A DNA stretch of 64,000 nucleotides from Shewanella halifaxensis HAW-EB4. GTDB lineage: Bacteria; Pseudomonadota; Gammaproteobacteria; Enterobacterales; Shewanellaceae. How positions within the stretch are numbered: the first letter of the stretch is position 1; each line of letters begins with the position of its first letter. This document shows, in pieces, positions 34,439-43,559 of this stretch. The position numbers and the translations under genes are program-made. The stretch spans positions 4,154,001 to 4,218,000 of the forward strand of contig NC_010334.1 of the NCBI RefSeq assembly GCF_000019185.1, read 5' to 3'. Under the pieces are notes generated by a model. The model was not told the DNA's origin, did not search any database, and saw only the letters and a list, made by a program, of their open reading frames with translations.

Positions 34439-34802
34439 ATAATTTCTTTTTAATCCCTTTTAAATTTTACAACTACACTGATATAAGTTGATTAGTTCCC
34501 TAAGAGCTATTTACTAGGTAGAACAAGAGGCATATCATCCCCTTTACGGCATATTCATGCTGTATTTAAATGCGTTGCAAGGTATGAAGTGTTGCGTTTC
34601 ACGTGGTGGGGTGGCATAACGTGCTTAAACCCTATCGTTCTAGGATCGCATCTTTCTGGTTGTTGGTGAGGCGGAGTTGATATTTAGTCACAGAGCTTTT
34701 TCAGAATTGAATTTGTACTGAGATTATCTATTCATAGCGACTTAAGTAAACCGCCTTCTATTGTTCGCTTATATTATAAATAAGCAATTGGGGTACTGTT
34801 AG
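34439..34802 (+). promoter_or_regulatory. Upstream region of narK
   Basis: No gene. GCTTAT..ATAAGC inverted repeat at 34767-34785, close to the narK start. I see no convincing FNR site; TTGATATTTAGTCAC near 34677 is only a poor match. No NarL heptamer cluster is evident, and no narXL is nearby. Confidence 0.4.
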
Positions 34803-36173
34803 ATGAATACAAATAATAGGATTTTAGATAATTGGGATCCAGAAAATGTACAATTATGGCAAACAACTGGTTCTAAAATTGCTCGTCGAAACTTATGGGT
34901 TTCAGTTTTTTGTTTAACATTAGCGTTTTGTATATGGATGGTGTTTAGTGCTGTTGTGCTAAAACTCAATCATGTAGGTTTTCATTTTTCAAATAACCAA
35001 CTATTTTGGTTAGCCGCTCTTCCCTCCATTTCAGGCGCACTACTTCGAGTACCATTCTCTTTCGTTATTCCTATTGTTGGTGGCCGTCGTTGGACCACTA
35101 TCAGTACATTAGTCTTAATTATTCCAAGTATCTGGTTAGGTTTTGCAGTTCAAGATCCTACAACTTCATTTACCAGCTTTGCCATTATTGCCATTTTATG
35201 CGGTCTCGGTGGTGGTAACTTTGCTTCAAGTATGGCAAATATCAGCTTCTTCTATCCAAAACGTCTACAAGGTTACGGACTAGGCTTAAATGGTGGCTTA
35301 GGTGATGGCGGTGTCAGTGTTGTGCAGCTATGTGTACCACTAGTCATTGGTTTAAGTATTTTTGGTGGTGATCCACAACAGACTGATCTGCATACTTCAA
35401 TATGGCTACAAAACGCAGCCTTTATTTGGGTACCATTTATTATTTTAGCCTCAATACTTGCTTGGTTCTTAATGAATGATATAGCGGGTATTAAAGCCAG
35501 TCTTAGCGGTCAGCTTGTTGTATTAAAGAAAAAAGATATGTGGGTAACCAGCTTGCTATATCTAGCAACATTTGGTTCATTTATCGGTTTTTCAGCAGGT
35601 TTTGCACTATTAACCAAAATTCAATTCCCAGACATTAACATACTTCATTATGCTTTCTTAGGCCCTTTATTAGGTGCCATCGCACGTCCAATTGGTGGTT
35701 GGTTATCTGACAAATTTACTGGTTTAAAAGTCACTTTATGGAACTTTTTTGCCATGTTTATCTTAGTGCTATTGGTATTTCCAACCTTACCAAGTGAACA
35801 TAGCTCAGGATCATTTGCATTATTCTATTTAGTATTTATGGGTCTTTTTGCCTGCACCAACTTAGGTAGTGGCTCATCCTTCCAAATGATCGCTGCTCTA
35901 TTTCATACAAAGTCAGTTATTGAAGGCAAAGCACAAGGCATGGATAGCCATAAAGCAGATGAATACGCCAGTATTCTAAGCTCTGCCGCGCTCGGCTTTG
36001 CTTCAGCAATTGGTGCTGTCGGTGGATTTATTATTCCTAAAGCATTTGGTAGCTCAATCCAAATGACAGGTTCACCCTCATCAGCATTAATTAGTTTCGC
36101 TATTTTTTACCTTATTTGTATTGCACTCACTTGGTTTGTCTATATGCGTAAAGGTAGTCAACAACTTTCTTAA
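34803..36173 (+). CDS. narK: NarK-type nitrate/nitrite transporter
   Basis: MFS protein of 456 residues with 12 predicted helices. The nitrate-porter signature appears as GLGGGNFASSMANISFFYPK and in the second half as NLGSGSSFQMIAALF, and the Arg residues of helices 2 and 8 (GALLRVPFSF, GAIARPIGGWLSDKF) that bind nitrate are present. It resembles the NarK2/NarU antiporter branch that imports nitrate and expels nitrite. It precedes narG by 63 bases in the same orientation; base composition is A+T-rich like the nar genes. Confidence 0.95.
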   Translation: MNTNNRILDNWDPENVQLWQTTGSKIARRNLWVSVFCLTLAFCIWMVFSAVVLKLNHVGFHFSNNQLFWLAALPSISGALLRVPFSFVIPIVGGRRWTTISTLVLIIPSIWLGFAVQDPTTSFTSFAIIAILCGLGGGNFASSMANISFFYPKRLQGYGLGLNGGLGDGGVSVVQLCVPLVIGLSIFGGDPQQTDLHTSIWLQNAAFIWVPFIILASILAWFLMNDIAGIKASLSGQLVVLKKKDMWVTSLLYLATFGSFIGFSAGFALLTKIQFPDINILHYAFLGPLLGAIARPIGGWLSDKFTGLKVTLWNFFAMFILVLLVFPTLPSEHSSGSFALFYLVFMGLFACTNLGSGSSFQMIAALFHTKSVIEGKAQGMDSHKADEYASILSSAALGFASAIGAVGGFIIPKAFGSSIQMTGSPSSALISFAIFYLICIALTWFVYMRKGSQQLS

Positions 36174-36236
36174 TCCAATCAATTTATGTACCGCAGCCAA
36201 GACTCTGGGCTGTTTAGGTACAGGAGGCATTACGAT

Positions 36237-39200
36237 ATGAGCCATTTTTTAGATAAGTTTCGTTATCTTACTCGTATTGAAAAAACACCTGCAAACAACA
36301 ATGAGATCGTGCAGCAAGATAGTCGTGAATGGGAACAAAGTTACCGTGACCGTTGGCAATATGACAAGATTGTACGTTCTACTCACGGCGTAAACTGTAC
36401 AGGTTCTTGTAGTTGGAAAATTTATGTTAAAAATGGACTAGTGACTTGGGAAACTCAATTTACCGACTACCCTCCGACTCCTGAAGGTATACCTAACCAT
36501 GAACCAAGAGGCTGTCCTCGTGGCGCCAGTTATTCATGGTATTTATATAGTGCTAACCGTATAAAACATCCAATGATCCGCCGAGAATTACTTGAAGCAT
36601 GGCGTGACCAACGTTCGATTCATCAAGATCCGGTTACCGCATGGCAAGCTATTATTCACGATAAAAATATCAACCAAGCTTATAAACAAGCGCGGGGTAT
36701 GGGTGGTTTAGTCAGAGCGGAATGGGATGAAGTTAACGAAATCATCGCCGCAGCAAACGTGGCTACCATTAAAGAGTTTGGTCCAGATCGTATTGCGGGC
36801 TTCTCACCAATCCCTGCTCAATCAATGGTCTCATTTGCTGCAGGTACACGCTATTTATCGTTAATTGGTGCGGCTAACCTTAGTTTTTACGACTGGTATT
36901 GCGATTTGCCACCATCATCACCACAAACATGGGGTGAGCAAACAGATGTACCGGAGTCTGCTGATTGGTATAACTCTGAATTCATTATTGCTTGGGGTTC
37001 AAATATTCCACAAACCCGTACTCCTGATGCCCACTTTATGACAGCAGCACGTTATAAAGGCGCTAAAGTCGTGGCGATTACCCCAGATTATGCTGAAGTG
37101 TGTAAGTTTGCAGATGAATGGATGGCACCTAAACAAGGTACTGACGCTGCGCTTGCGATGGCAATGGGACAAGTTATCTTAAATGAGTTCTATCTAAAAA
37201 ATCCTTGTGATTATTTTGAGGCATATGCACGTCGTTATACCGACTTTCCTATGTTGGTGATGCTAGAGCAACTAGAAGATCAACCTAGCACTTATCAAAG
37301 CGGTCGTTTTTTGCGCGCATCAGATCTATCAGCTGAACTATCAACAGAAGAACAAGAGCTGTGGAAAACACTCGTATTTGATCAGTTAACTGAAACAATC
37401 GCAGTACCAACAGGTACCGCGGGGTTTCGTTGGAGCGATGCTTCTAAATGGCATACTCAACCGATCAACGCCATTGATGGCCAAGCAATTGAGCCATCAT
37501 TGAGCTTATACCATTCACGTCAAGACACTATTGACGTTGCCCAGCCATATTTTGGTGGTGTTGAAAGCAATACTTTTAATTCAGTTCCACTCAATGGCAA
37601 AGCTGGTAACGCTCTACTTATTAATAAGGTTCCGGTTCACTGGATCACATTAGGTAATGGCAAGCGAGTGGCTGTCGCAACCGTATTTGATTTATTAATT
37701 GCGCATTACGGTATTAACCGCGATAGCGAAACTGACTACGATATGATTGCGCCTTATACGCCAGCATGGGCAGCAGCAATTACGGGCGTAGAACAACAGC
37801 AAATTATTCGTCTTGCTCGCCAATTTGCAGATAATGCTCGAGTAACCCACGGGCGCTCTATGATCATTGTTGGTGCAGGTATTAACCACTGGTATCACAC
37901 CGACATGAACTACCGTGGTTTAATTAACCTCTTATTGATGTGTGGTACAGTCGGTGTCAATGGCGGCGGCTGGGCTCACTATGTGGGTCAAGAAAAACTT
38001 CGCCCAGTTACTGGTTGGACTCCTATCGCATTAGCCCTTGATTGGCAACGTCCACCACGTTTAATGAACGGTACTTCATTTTTTTATAACCATACCAGTC
38101 AATGGCGTTATGAACCGATGAATGCTCGTGATCTATTATCGCCACTTGCAACACCAGAACAATTCCCGACCAGCTTGATTGATTTCAATATTAAAGCCGA
38201 ACGTATGGGCTGGCTCCCATCGGCACCACAATTAACTATCAACCCATTGCAATTAGCTCAAAAAGCTAAAGCAGAAGGTGTAACCAGTAAAGACTATTTA
38301 GTCACGGCATTAAAACAGGGAGATATTAAGTTTGCAGCAGAAGATCCTGATGCTAGCAATAACTATCCTCGTAATATGTTTGTTTGGCGCTCCAACCTAT
38401 TAGGTTCATCAAGCAAAGGCCATGAATATTTCTTAAAGCATCTATTAGGTACCCGCCATGGCGTCCAAAACATGGATCTTTGTGAACGTAAAATTGAGCC
38501 ACCTAAAGAGCTTGAATACCGTGAGGCAGTAGAAGGTAAATTAGATCTACTCGTGACATTAGACTTTAGAATGTCAACAACTTGCCTCTACTCAGATATT
38601 GTTTTACCCACCGCTACTTGGTATGAAAAAGCAGATTTAAGTAGCTCAGATATGCATCCGTTTATACATCCATTTTCAAAGGCTGTTGAACCATCATGGC
38701 AAGCGAAATCTGATTGGGATATCTTTAAAAATATTTCACAAAAATTCTCAGAAGTGTGCCAAGGCCACTTAGGGATTGAAACAGATATTGTAACTGTGCC
38801 AATTATGCATGACACCCCAGCAGAACTCGCTCAGGCACTATCCGTAGAAGATTGGAAGCAGGGGCAATGTGAATTAGTGCCAGGCAAAACTGCGCCTAAT
38901 TTTGTTGAAGTTGAACGTAATTATCCACTCACTTATGCCAAGTTCACTCACTTAGGTCCAGCCCTTGAAAAATTAGGTAACGGTGGTCATGGTCTACATT
39001 GGGATACCGCCAAAGAGATTGCAAGTTTACGTAAACTTAATGGCACTGAAACGGTTGGTGATATTGAGCATTGTCCTAACCTTAAAGAAGCAACCCAAGT
39101 AGTAAACACAATCCTAACCTTAGCACCAGAAACTAACGGCGAAGTTGCAGTAAAAGCATGGCAATCGCTTGAGCAACGTACAGGTCAAAGCTTAAGTGAT

Positions 39201-39986
39201 ATTCCAGCAGGAAAGGCTGATATCAAAATGACCTATACAGGTCTACAGACACAACCACAACGTGTTATTGCTAGCCCAGTTTGGTCCGGGATTGATTGCG
39301 ATACCCAAACTTATAGTGCTTGCAGCTTAAACCTACAACGCAATATCCCGTGGCGTACTCTTACGGGGCGTCAACAAGTATACCAAGACCATGCTTGGAT
39401 GCGCGCATTTGGTGAGGGCTTTACTAGCTATCGTCCACCAATTGAGGATCACACTTGCAAAACAATGACCCGTCATACCAGTAATGGTAATCCAGAAATT
39501 CTGTTGAACTTTGGTACTGCTCACCAAAAATGGGGCATTCACTCAACCTTTACCGATAATCTGATTTTACAAACATTAGCACGCGGTGGTCCGGTCATTT
39601 GGGTCAGTGAAGTTGATGCGCAAAGCGCCGGTATTAAAGACAACGATTGGATAGAAGCATTTAATGCCAACGGTGCTTTAGCCGCAAGAGCGATTGTGAG
39701 TCAACGTATTCCTGAAGGTTTAGCGATTATGTATCACGCTACTGAGCGTACTATTAATATGCCAGGCTCAGAGGTCACAGGTACACGCGGTGGTATTCAT
39801 AACTCAGTAACACGTATTTGCCCTAAACCAACCCATATGATTGGGGGGTATGCACAACTATCTTGGGGCTATAACTATTACGGCACTATCGGTAGCAACC
39901 GTGATGATTTTGTCATGATCAGAAAAATGAACAAAATTGATTGGTTAGATCAAGAGTCAGCATCAACACAGGAGACTCAAAAATGA
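36237..39986 (+). CDS. narG: NarG, respiratory nitrate reductase alpha subunit
   Basis: Molybdo-bis(MGD) catalytic subunit of 1249 residues facing the cytoplasm. The N-terminal HGVNCTGSCSW holds the His/Cys ligands of the FS0 [4Fe-4S] cluster; SFYDWYCDLPPSSPQTWGEQ carries the Asp that ligates Mo in NarG. Length is full. The ATG at 36237 has AGGAGG upstream; the ORF is open from 36186. First gene of narGHJI; its stop overlaps narH. Membrane-bound Nar is uncommon in Shewanella, which usually relies on periplasmic Nap, so horizontal acquisition is likely. Confidence 0.97.
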   Translation: MSHFLDKFRYLTRIEKTPANNNEIVQQDSREWEQSYRDRWQYDKIVRSTHGVNCTGSCSWKIYVKNGLVTWETQFTDYPPTPEGIPNHEPRGCPRGASYSWYLYSANRIKHPMIRRELLEAWRDQRSIHQDPVTAWQAIIHDKNINQAYKQARGMGGLVRAEWDEVNEIIAAANVATIKEFGPDRIAGFSPIPAQSMVSFAAGTRYLSLIGAANLSFYDWYCDLPPSSPQTWGEQTDVPESADWYNSEFIIAWGSNIPQTRTPDAHFMTAARYKGAKVVAITPDYAEVCKFADEWMAPKQGTDAALAMAMGQVILNEFYLKNPCDYFEAYARRYTDFPMLVMLEQLEDQPSTYQSGRFLRASDLSAELSTEEQELWKTLVFDQLTETIAVPTGTAGFRWSDASKWHTQPINAIDGQAIEPSLSLYHSRQDTIDVAQPYFGGVESNTFNSVPLNGKAGNALLINKVPVHWITLGNGKRVAVATVFDLLIAHYGINRDSETDYDMIAPYTPAWAAAITGVEQQQIIRLARQFADNARVTHGRSMIIVGAGINHWYHTDMNYRGLINLLLMCGTVGVNGGGWAHYVGQEKLRPVTGWTPIALALDWQRPPRLMNGTSFFYNHTSQWRYEPMNARDLLSPLATPEQFPTSLIDFNIKAERMGWLPSAPQLTINPLQLAQKAKAEGVTSKDYLVTALKQGDIKFAAEDPDASNNYPRNMFVWRSNLLGSSSKGHEYFLKHLLGTRHGVQNMDLCERKIEPPKELEYREAVEGKLDLLVTLDFRMSTTCLYSDIVLPTATWYEKADLSSSDMHPFIHPFSKAVEPSWQAKSDWDIFKNISQKFSEVCQGHLGIETDIVTVPIMHDTPAELAQALSVEDWKQGQCELVPGKTAPNFVEVERNYPLTYAKFTHLGPALEKLGNGGHGLHWDTAKEIASLRKLNGTETVGDIEHCPNLKEATQVVNTILTLAPETNGEVAVKAWQSLEQRTGQSLSDIPAGKADIKMTYTGLQTQPQRVIASPVWSGIDCDTQTYSACSLNLQRNIPWRTLTGRQQVYQDHAWMRAFGEGFTSYRPPIEDHTCKTMTRHTSNGNPEILLNFGTAHQKWGIHSTFTDNLILQTLARGGPVIWVSEVDAQSAGIKDNDWIEAFNANGALAARAIVSQRIPEGLAIMYHATERTINMPGSEVTGTRGGIHNSVTRICPKPTHMIGGYAQLSWGYNYYGTIGSNRDDFVMIRKMNKIDWLDQESASTQETQK

Positions 39987-41542
39987 AAATACGCGCACAA
40001 GTTGCTATGGTGCTGAATTTAGATAAGTGCATTGGCTGTCATACTTGCTCGGTCACCTGTAAAAATGTGTGGACTAGCCGAGAAGGTGTTGAGTATGCAT
40101 GGTTCAATAACGTTGAAACTAAGCCCGGTCTTGGTTTCCCAACAGATTGGGAAAACCAGAAAAAATGGTTCGGTGGCTGGGAGTTAAAAAATGATAAATT
40201 ACAACTTAGATTAGGTTCTAAGATTAAAATATTATCGCATATTTTTGCTAACCCTTACTTGCCCGTGATTGATGATTACTACGAACCATTTACGTTCGAT
40301 TACCAAAATTTGCATCAAGCAAAATCAGCTAAGCATCAACCCACTGCAAGACCTCGCTCACTGATTACGGGTGAACGTATGCAAAAAATTAATGGTAGTG
40401 CCAACTGGGAAGACGATCTTGGCGGAGAGTTCGCTAAACGCTCAAAAGACCAAAACTTTGCTAATATTCAAACGCAGGTGTACTCACAGTTTGAACAGAC
40501 ATTTATGATGTACCTACCTCGATTATGTGAGCATTGTTTAAACCCAGCATGCGCAGCATCTTGTCCTAGCGGTGCCATTTATAAGCGCCAAGATGACGGC
40601 ATTGTACTAATCGATCAAGATAAGTGTCGTGGCTGGCGCATGTGTGTCAGTGCTTGCCCATACAAAAAAATCTACTACAACTGGAAAAGTGGTAAGTCAG
40701 AAAAATGTATCTTCTGCTACCCAAGAATTGAAGCGGGCTTACCTACCCTATGCGCAGAAACATGTGCAGGTCGTATCCGTTATGTTGGAGTCATGCTTTA
40801 TGATGCAGAAGCGATTCCAGAAGCTGCTGCAACCAGTAATGAGCAGGATCTATATGAATCACAATTAAAGATATTTTTGGATCCAAATGATCCCAAAGTG
40901 ATTGAACAAGCCCAAAAAGATGGTATCAACAGCAATGTACTTGCAGCAGCGCAGCAATCTCCTATCTATAAATTAATTAAAGAGTGGAAAATTGCACTGC
41001 CATTACATCCTGAATACCGTACCTTACCAATGGTTTGGTATGTGCCACCACTATCACCAATCAAACATGCGCTAGATTCAGGCATGATGAGCGCACCTAA
41101 AAATAGTATTTTGCCAGACTTAAATGAGCTACGTATCCCCATTGAATATTTAGCGAATCTATTAACGGCAGGTGATACTAAACCTGTAATGGCTGCACTT
41201 AATAAGTTAATTGCCTTACGTCAAACTCGGCGTCTATTAAGTCAAGACAGTAATAATCATGAGCTATATCAGCAACTACTTGAAGAGGTCGATCTTACCC
41301 ATCAACAAGCAGAAGATATGTATCAATTATTAGCTATTGCTAATTATAAAGATAGATATGTTGTACCAGCGGGTATGACCACTAAAAGTGCAACAGACGA
41401 AGCTTTTGTTGAGAAAAATAGCTGTGGCTTTAGCTTTGATAGTTGCCATGATATTAGCCATTTCAACCTTATGGGTAATCGTGCAACGAATCGTATTGCA
41501 GTTAAAAATATCAGCGATAATGAGGAGTCTAATAATGGATAG
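39983..41542 (+). CDS. narH: NarH, nitrate reductase beta (iron-sulfur) subunit
   Basis: Protein of 519 residues with four cysteine groups for FS1-FS4: CIGCHTCSVTCKNVW, CEHCLNPACAASCPSG, CRGWRMCVSACPYKK (Trp in place of one Cys marks the [3Fe-4S] cluster) and CIFCYPRIEAG..CAETC. It passes electrons from NarI haem to NarG. ATGA overlap with narG; ATG at 39983 preceded by AGGAGA. Full length. Confidence 0.97.
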   Translation: MKIRAQVAMVLNLDKCIGCHTCSVTCKNVWTSREGVEYAWFNNVETKPGLGFPTDWENQKKWFGGWELKNDKLQLRLGSKIKILSHIFANPYLPVIDDYYEPFTFDYQNLHQAKSAKHQPTARPRSLITGERMQKINGSANWEDDLGGEFAKRSKDQNFANIQTQVYSQFEQTFMMYLPRLCEHCLNPACAASCPSGAIYKRQDDGIVLIDQDKCRGWRMCVSACPYKKIYYNWKSGKSEKCIFCYPRIEAGLPTLCAETCAGRIRYVGVMLYDAEAIPEAAATSNEQDLYESQLKIFLDPNDPKVIEQAQKDGINSNVLAAAQQSPIYKLIKEWKIALPLHPEYRTLPMVWYVPPLSPIKHALDSGMMSAPKNSILPDLNELRIPIEYLANLLTAGDTKPVMAALNKLIALRQTRRLLSQDSNNHELYQQLLEEVDLTHQQAEDMYQLLAIANYKDRYVVPAGMTTKSATDEAFVEKNSCGFSFDSCHDISHFNLMGNRATNRIAVKNISDNEESNNG

Positions 41543-42260
41543 TCTCATTATTATATCGCGTCTGATGGACTACCCAGATCAAACATTATGGCAATCTGCT
41601 GAAGAAATTTGCCAATTACTAGCACAATGTAATGAACTCACAGTAGCACAACAGCAACAGCTTATCGATTTTACTCAGCAATATTTAGCCGCTGATTTAC
41701 TCGATAAACAAGCGCAATATGTCGCCCGCTTTGATTATAACCAGCAAACATCACTGCACCTGTTTGCGCATGCACTGGGTGACTCACGTGACCGTGGCCA
41801 AGCCATGGTCGACTTAATGACCGAGTACCAGCAAGCAGGATATAACACATTGAGCAATGAGTTACCTGATTATCTACCAATGCTGCTTGAGTACTTATCA
41901 AGCTTAAGTCCCTCAGAGGCGAGTGCGTGGCTGGTTAAAATAAACCCTATTTTATGTCAACTGTACTTACACCTAGCACATACTGAATTTGCACCACTAT
42001 TTTATAGCTTAATTCAACTCTCAGGCATTAGTGAAGCGGAGATAGAAACAGCAATGAATAGCTTAAATCCCGCCCAACAAGCAGAGACAGAAGTCGATAT
42101 ATTGTTACAACGAGAGTCGATGGATCGCCTCTGGCGTGATGAAGAGGTTAGATTTGATAGTACCCCTTCATGTAACCCTATTCAGCGTAGTAATCAGGGC
42201 AATGCCAATGTTCAATATGTGAATATTAGCGCGCCAACAATGGTTCAAGATCGGGAGTAA
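41535..42260 (+). CDS. narJ: NarJ, nitrate reductase assembly chaperone
   Basis: Protein of 241 residues of the NarJ/NarW branch of the TorD-like chaperones: SRLMDYPDQTLWQSAEEICQLL at the start, LHLFAHALGDSRDRGQAMVDLMTEYQQAGY in the middle and LPDYLPMLLEYLSSL. It binds apo-NarG during molybdenum cofactor insertion. GAGGAG precedes the ATG at 41535, which overlaps narH by eight bases; the ORF is open from 41388. Confidence 0.95.
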   Translation: MDSLIIISRLMDYPDQTLWQSAEEICQLLAQCNELTVAQQQQLIDFTQQYLAADLLDKQAQYVARFDYNQQTSLHLFAHALGDSRDRGQAMVDLMTEYQQAGYNTLSNELPDYLPMLLEYLSSLSPSEASAWLVKINPILCQLYLHLAHTEFAPLFYSLIQLSGISEAEIETAMNSLNPAQQAETEVDILLQRESMDRLWRDEEVRFDSTPSCNPIQRSNQGNANVQYVNISAPTMVQDRE

Positions 42261-42265
42261 TCAAC

Positions 42266-42934
42266 ATGTCCACACTCAACTTCTTTCTATTTAGTATCTA
42301 TCCATATATTGCCGTAGCGGTATTATTAATAGGTAGTTGGTATCGGTATGATTACGGTCAATACACTTGGCGCACGGGATCAAGCCAATTACTCGACAAA
42401 AAAGGCACCGTACTGGCGTTAAATCTATTCCATATTGGTTTAATTGGAGTGTTTTTCGGCCACATAGCTGGATTATTAACCCCACGTTCATGGTATGAGG
42501 CTTATGTTTCAGATCATACACACCAAGTATTGGCACTATTTTTTGGTACTATTTTTGGATCAATGCTACTTATTGGCGCATTAATGTTGCTGTACCGTCG
42601 TTTTTTTAATCCACGTATTAGTGCTACATCAACCTTTGCAGATAAATTTATATTAGTGTTATTGGTAATACAAATCGGTTTAGGTATGGCTATTATTCCA
42701 TACGACATGACGCATATGTCGGGAGACGACCTACAGCATTTAATTAGCTGGTGTCAGGGGATCTTTATGTTTGAACCACATGTAGAACATTATTTAAATA
42801 GCGTTAATATTCTATTTAAACTCCATATTGTACTTGGTTTAACCATATTCACAATATTCCCATTCACTCGTTTAGTGCATATGTGGAGTATTCCATTTGG
42901 TTATATAAAACGCCGTAGACAAGTTGTTCGTTAA
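42266..42934 (+). CDS. narI: NarI, nitrate reductase gamma subunit (cytochrome b)
   Basis: Membrane diheme b subunit of 222 residues with five helices; His residues in LFHIGLIGVFFGHIAGLL and in HIVLGLTIFTIFPFTRLVHMW are the expected haem ligands. It oxidises quinol at the periplasmic side. Five bases after narJ. A strong terminator follows directly, ending the operon. Confidence 0.96.
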   Translation: MSTLNFFLFSIYPYIAVAVLLIGSWYRYDYGQYTWRTGSSQLLDKKGTVLALNLFHIGLIGVFFGHIAGLLTPRSWYEAYVSDHTHQVLALFFGTIFGSMLLIGALMLLYRRFFNPRISATSTFADKFILVLLVIQIGLGMAIIPYDMTHMSGDDLQHLISWCQGIFMFEPHVEHYLNSVNILFKLHIVLGLTIFTIFPFTRLVHMWSIPFGYIKRRRQVVR

Positions 42935-42940
42935 CAAATT

Positions 42941-42968
42941 GGCCACTTAGCACTAAGTGGCCTTGTTT
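42941..42968 (+). terminator. Intrinsic terminator after narI
   Basis: GGCCACTTAG / CTAAGTGGCC, 10-bp inverted repeat with a minimal loop, followed by TTGTTT. Seven bases after the narI stop. Confidence 0.88.
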
Positions 42969-43038
42969 CCTAAATCGAATGAACCTTTTGCTATTAGCGT
43001 GATCTGATCTCCCAAGATGGCAACGTGGGTGCAGTAAA

Positions 43039-43301
43039 ATGGGAGAATCTAAGCATAAAATAACCAACTGGTCTCAGTACAATAAAGCACTTGTTAATCG
43101 TGGCTCTCCGGCGTTCTGGATTGATGAGCAAGCGATTAAGTCTTGCCGATGTACTGAGAACACCATGGTCGTCGTGGTCGAGGGTATATTTATTCCGATG
43201 TTGCTATAGAAACTGCACAGGTTGTTAAAGGCGTATTCAACTTGTCACTGCGAGCACTAGAAGGCTTTACCAACTCTGTATTCCAGCTTATGGATATACC
43301 A
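43039..43301 (+). pseudogene. IS5-family transposase remnant
   Basis: Reads HKITNWSQYNKALVNRGSPAFWIDEQAIKS from the ATG at 43039, then shifts frame to HGRRGRGYIYSDVAIETAQVV and LSLRALEGFTNSVFQLM, the usual N-terminal third of IS5-family transposases. At least one frameshift, and it stops abruptly where the porin fragment begins, so it is a truncated relic. It borders the nar block on the right. Confidence 0.72.
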
Positions 43302-43418
43302 CGTAACAATACGGTGATGTTTGCCGAAGCGAAAATCGACTTTAGCGAGATGGACGATAAGAGCTTTGAAAACCTACAAGACAATAGCTACGCCGTTGGT
43401 ATTCACTACTTCTTCTAG
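43302..43418 (+). pseudogene. 3' fragment of a second porin gene
   Basis: Encodes the last 38 residues of a porin (TVMFAEAKIDFSEMDDKSFE through YAVGIHYFF-stop), nearly identical to the end of the intact porin at 32841. Differences are few and mostly silent (GACTTT for GACTTC, GCTTTG for GCTTCG) with one Arg-to-His change. Similarity ends a few bases past the stop codon. The 5' part is missing, replaced by the IS5 relic. Confidence 0.88.
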
Positions 43419-43488
43419 AGTCAGGCAGGTTTAAAACCCAGCGTTGCCCCCTGATGTAAACCTAACATTTGTTGTCCCCCGCTCGGCA

Positions 43489-43517
43489 AAAAACACTTCC
43501 TTGGAAGTGTTTTTTTA
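43489..43517. terminator. Bidirectional intrinsic terminator
   Basis: AAAAAACACTTCC / GGAAGTGTTTTTT perfect 13-bp inverted repeat with a two-base loop. It lies between the porin fragment and the 3' end of the sigma-54 activator gene and can end transcripts from either side. Confidence 0.92.
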
Positions 43518-43559
43518 TTAGTTAATGATGACTAACGCACTAACGCACTAACGCAAACA

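Noticed and set aside
34677..34691. FNR/EtrA site before narK (TTGATATTTAGTCAC)
   Set aside because: The right half does not match ATCAA; too weak to call.
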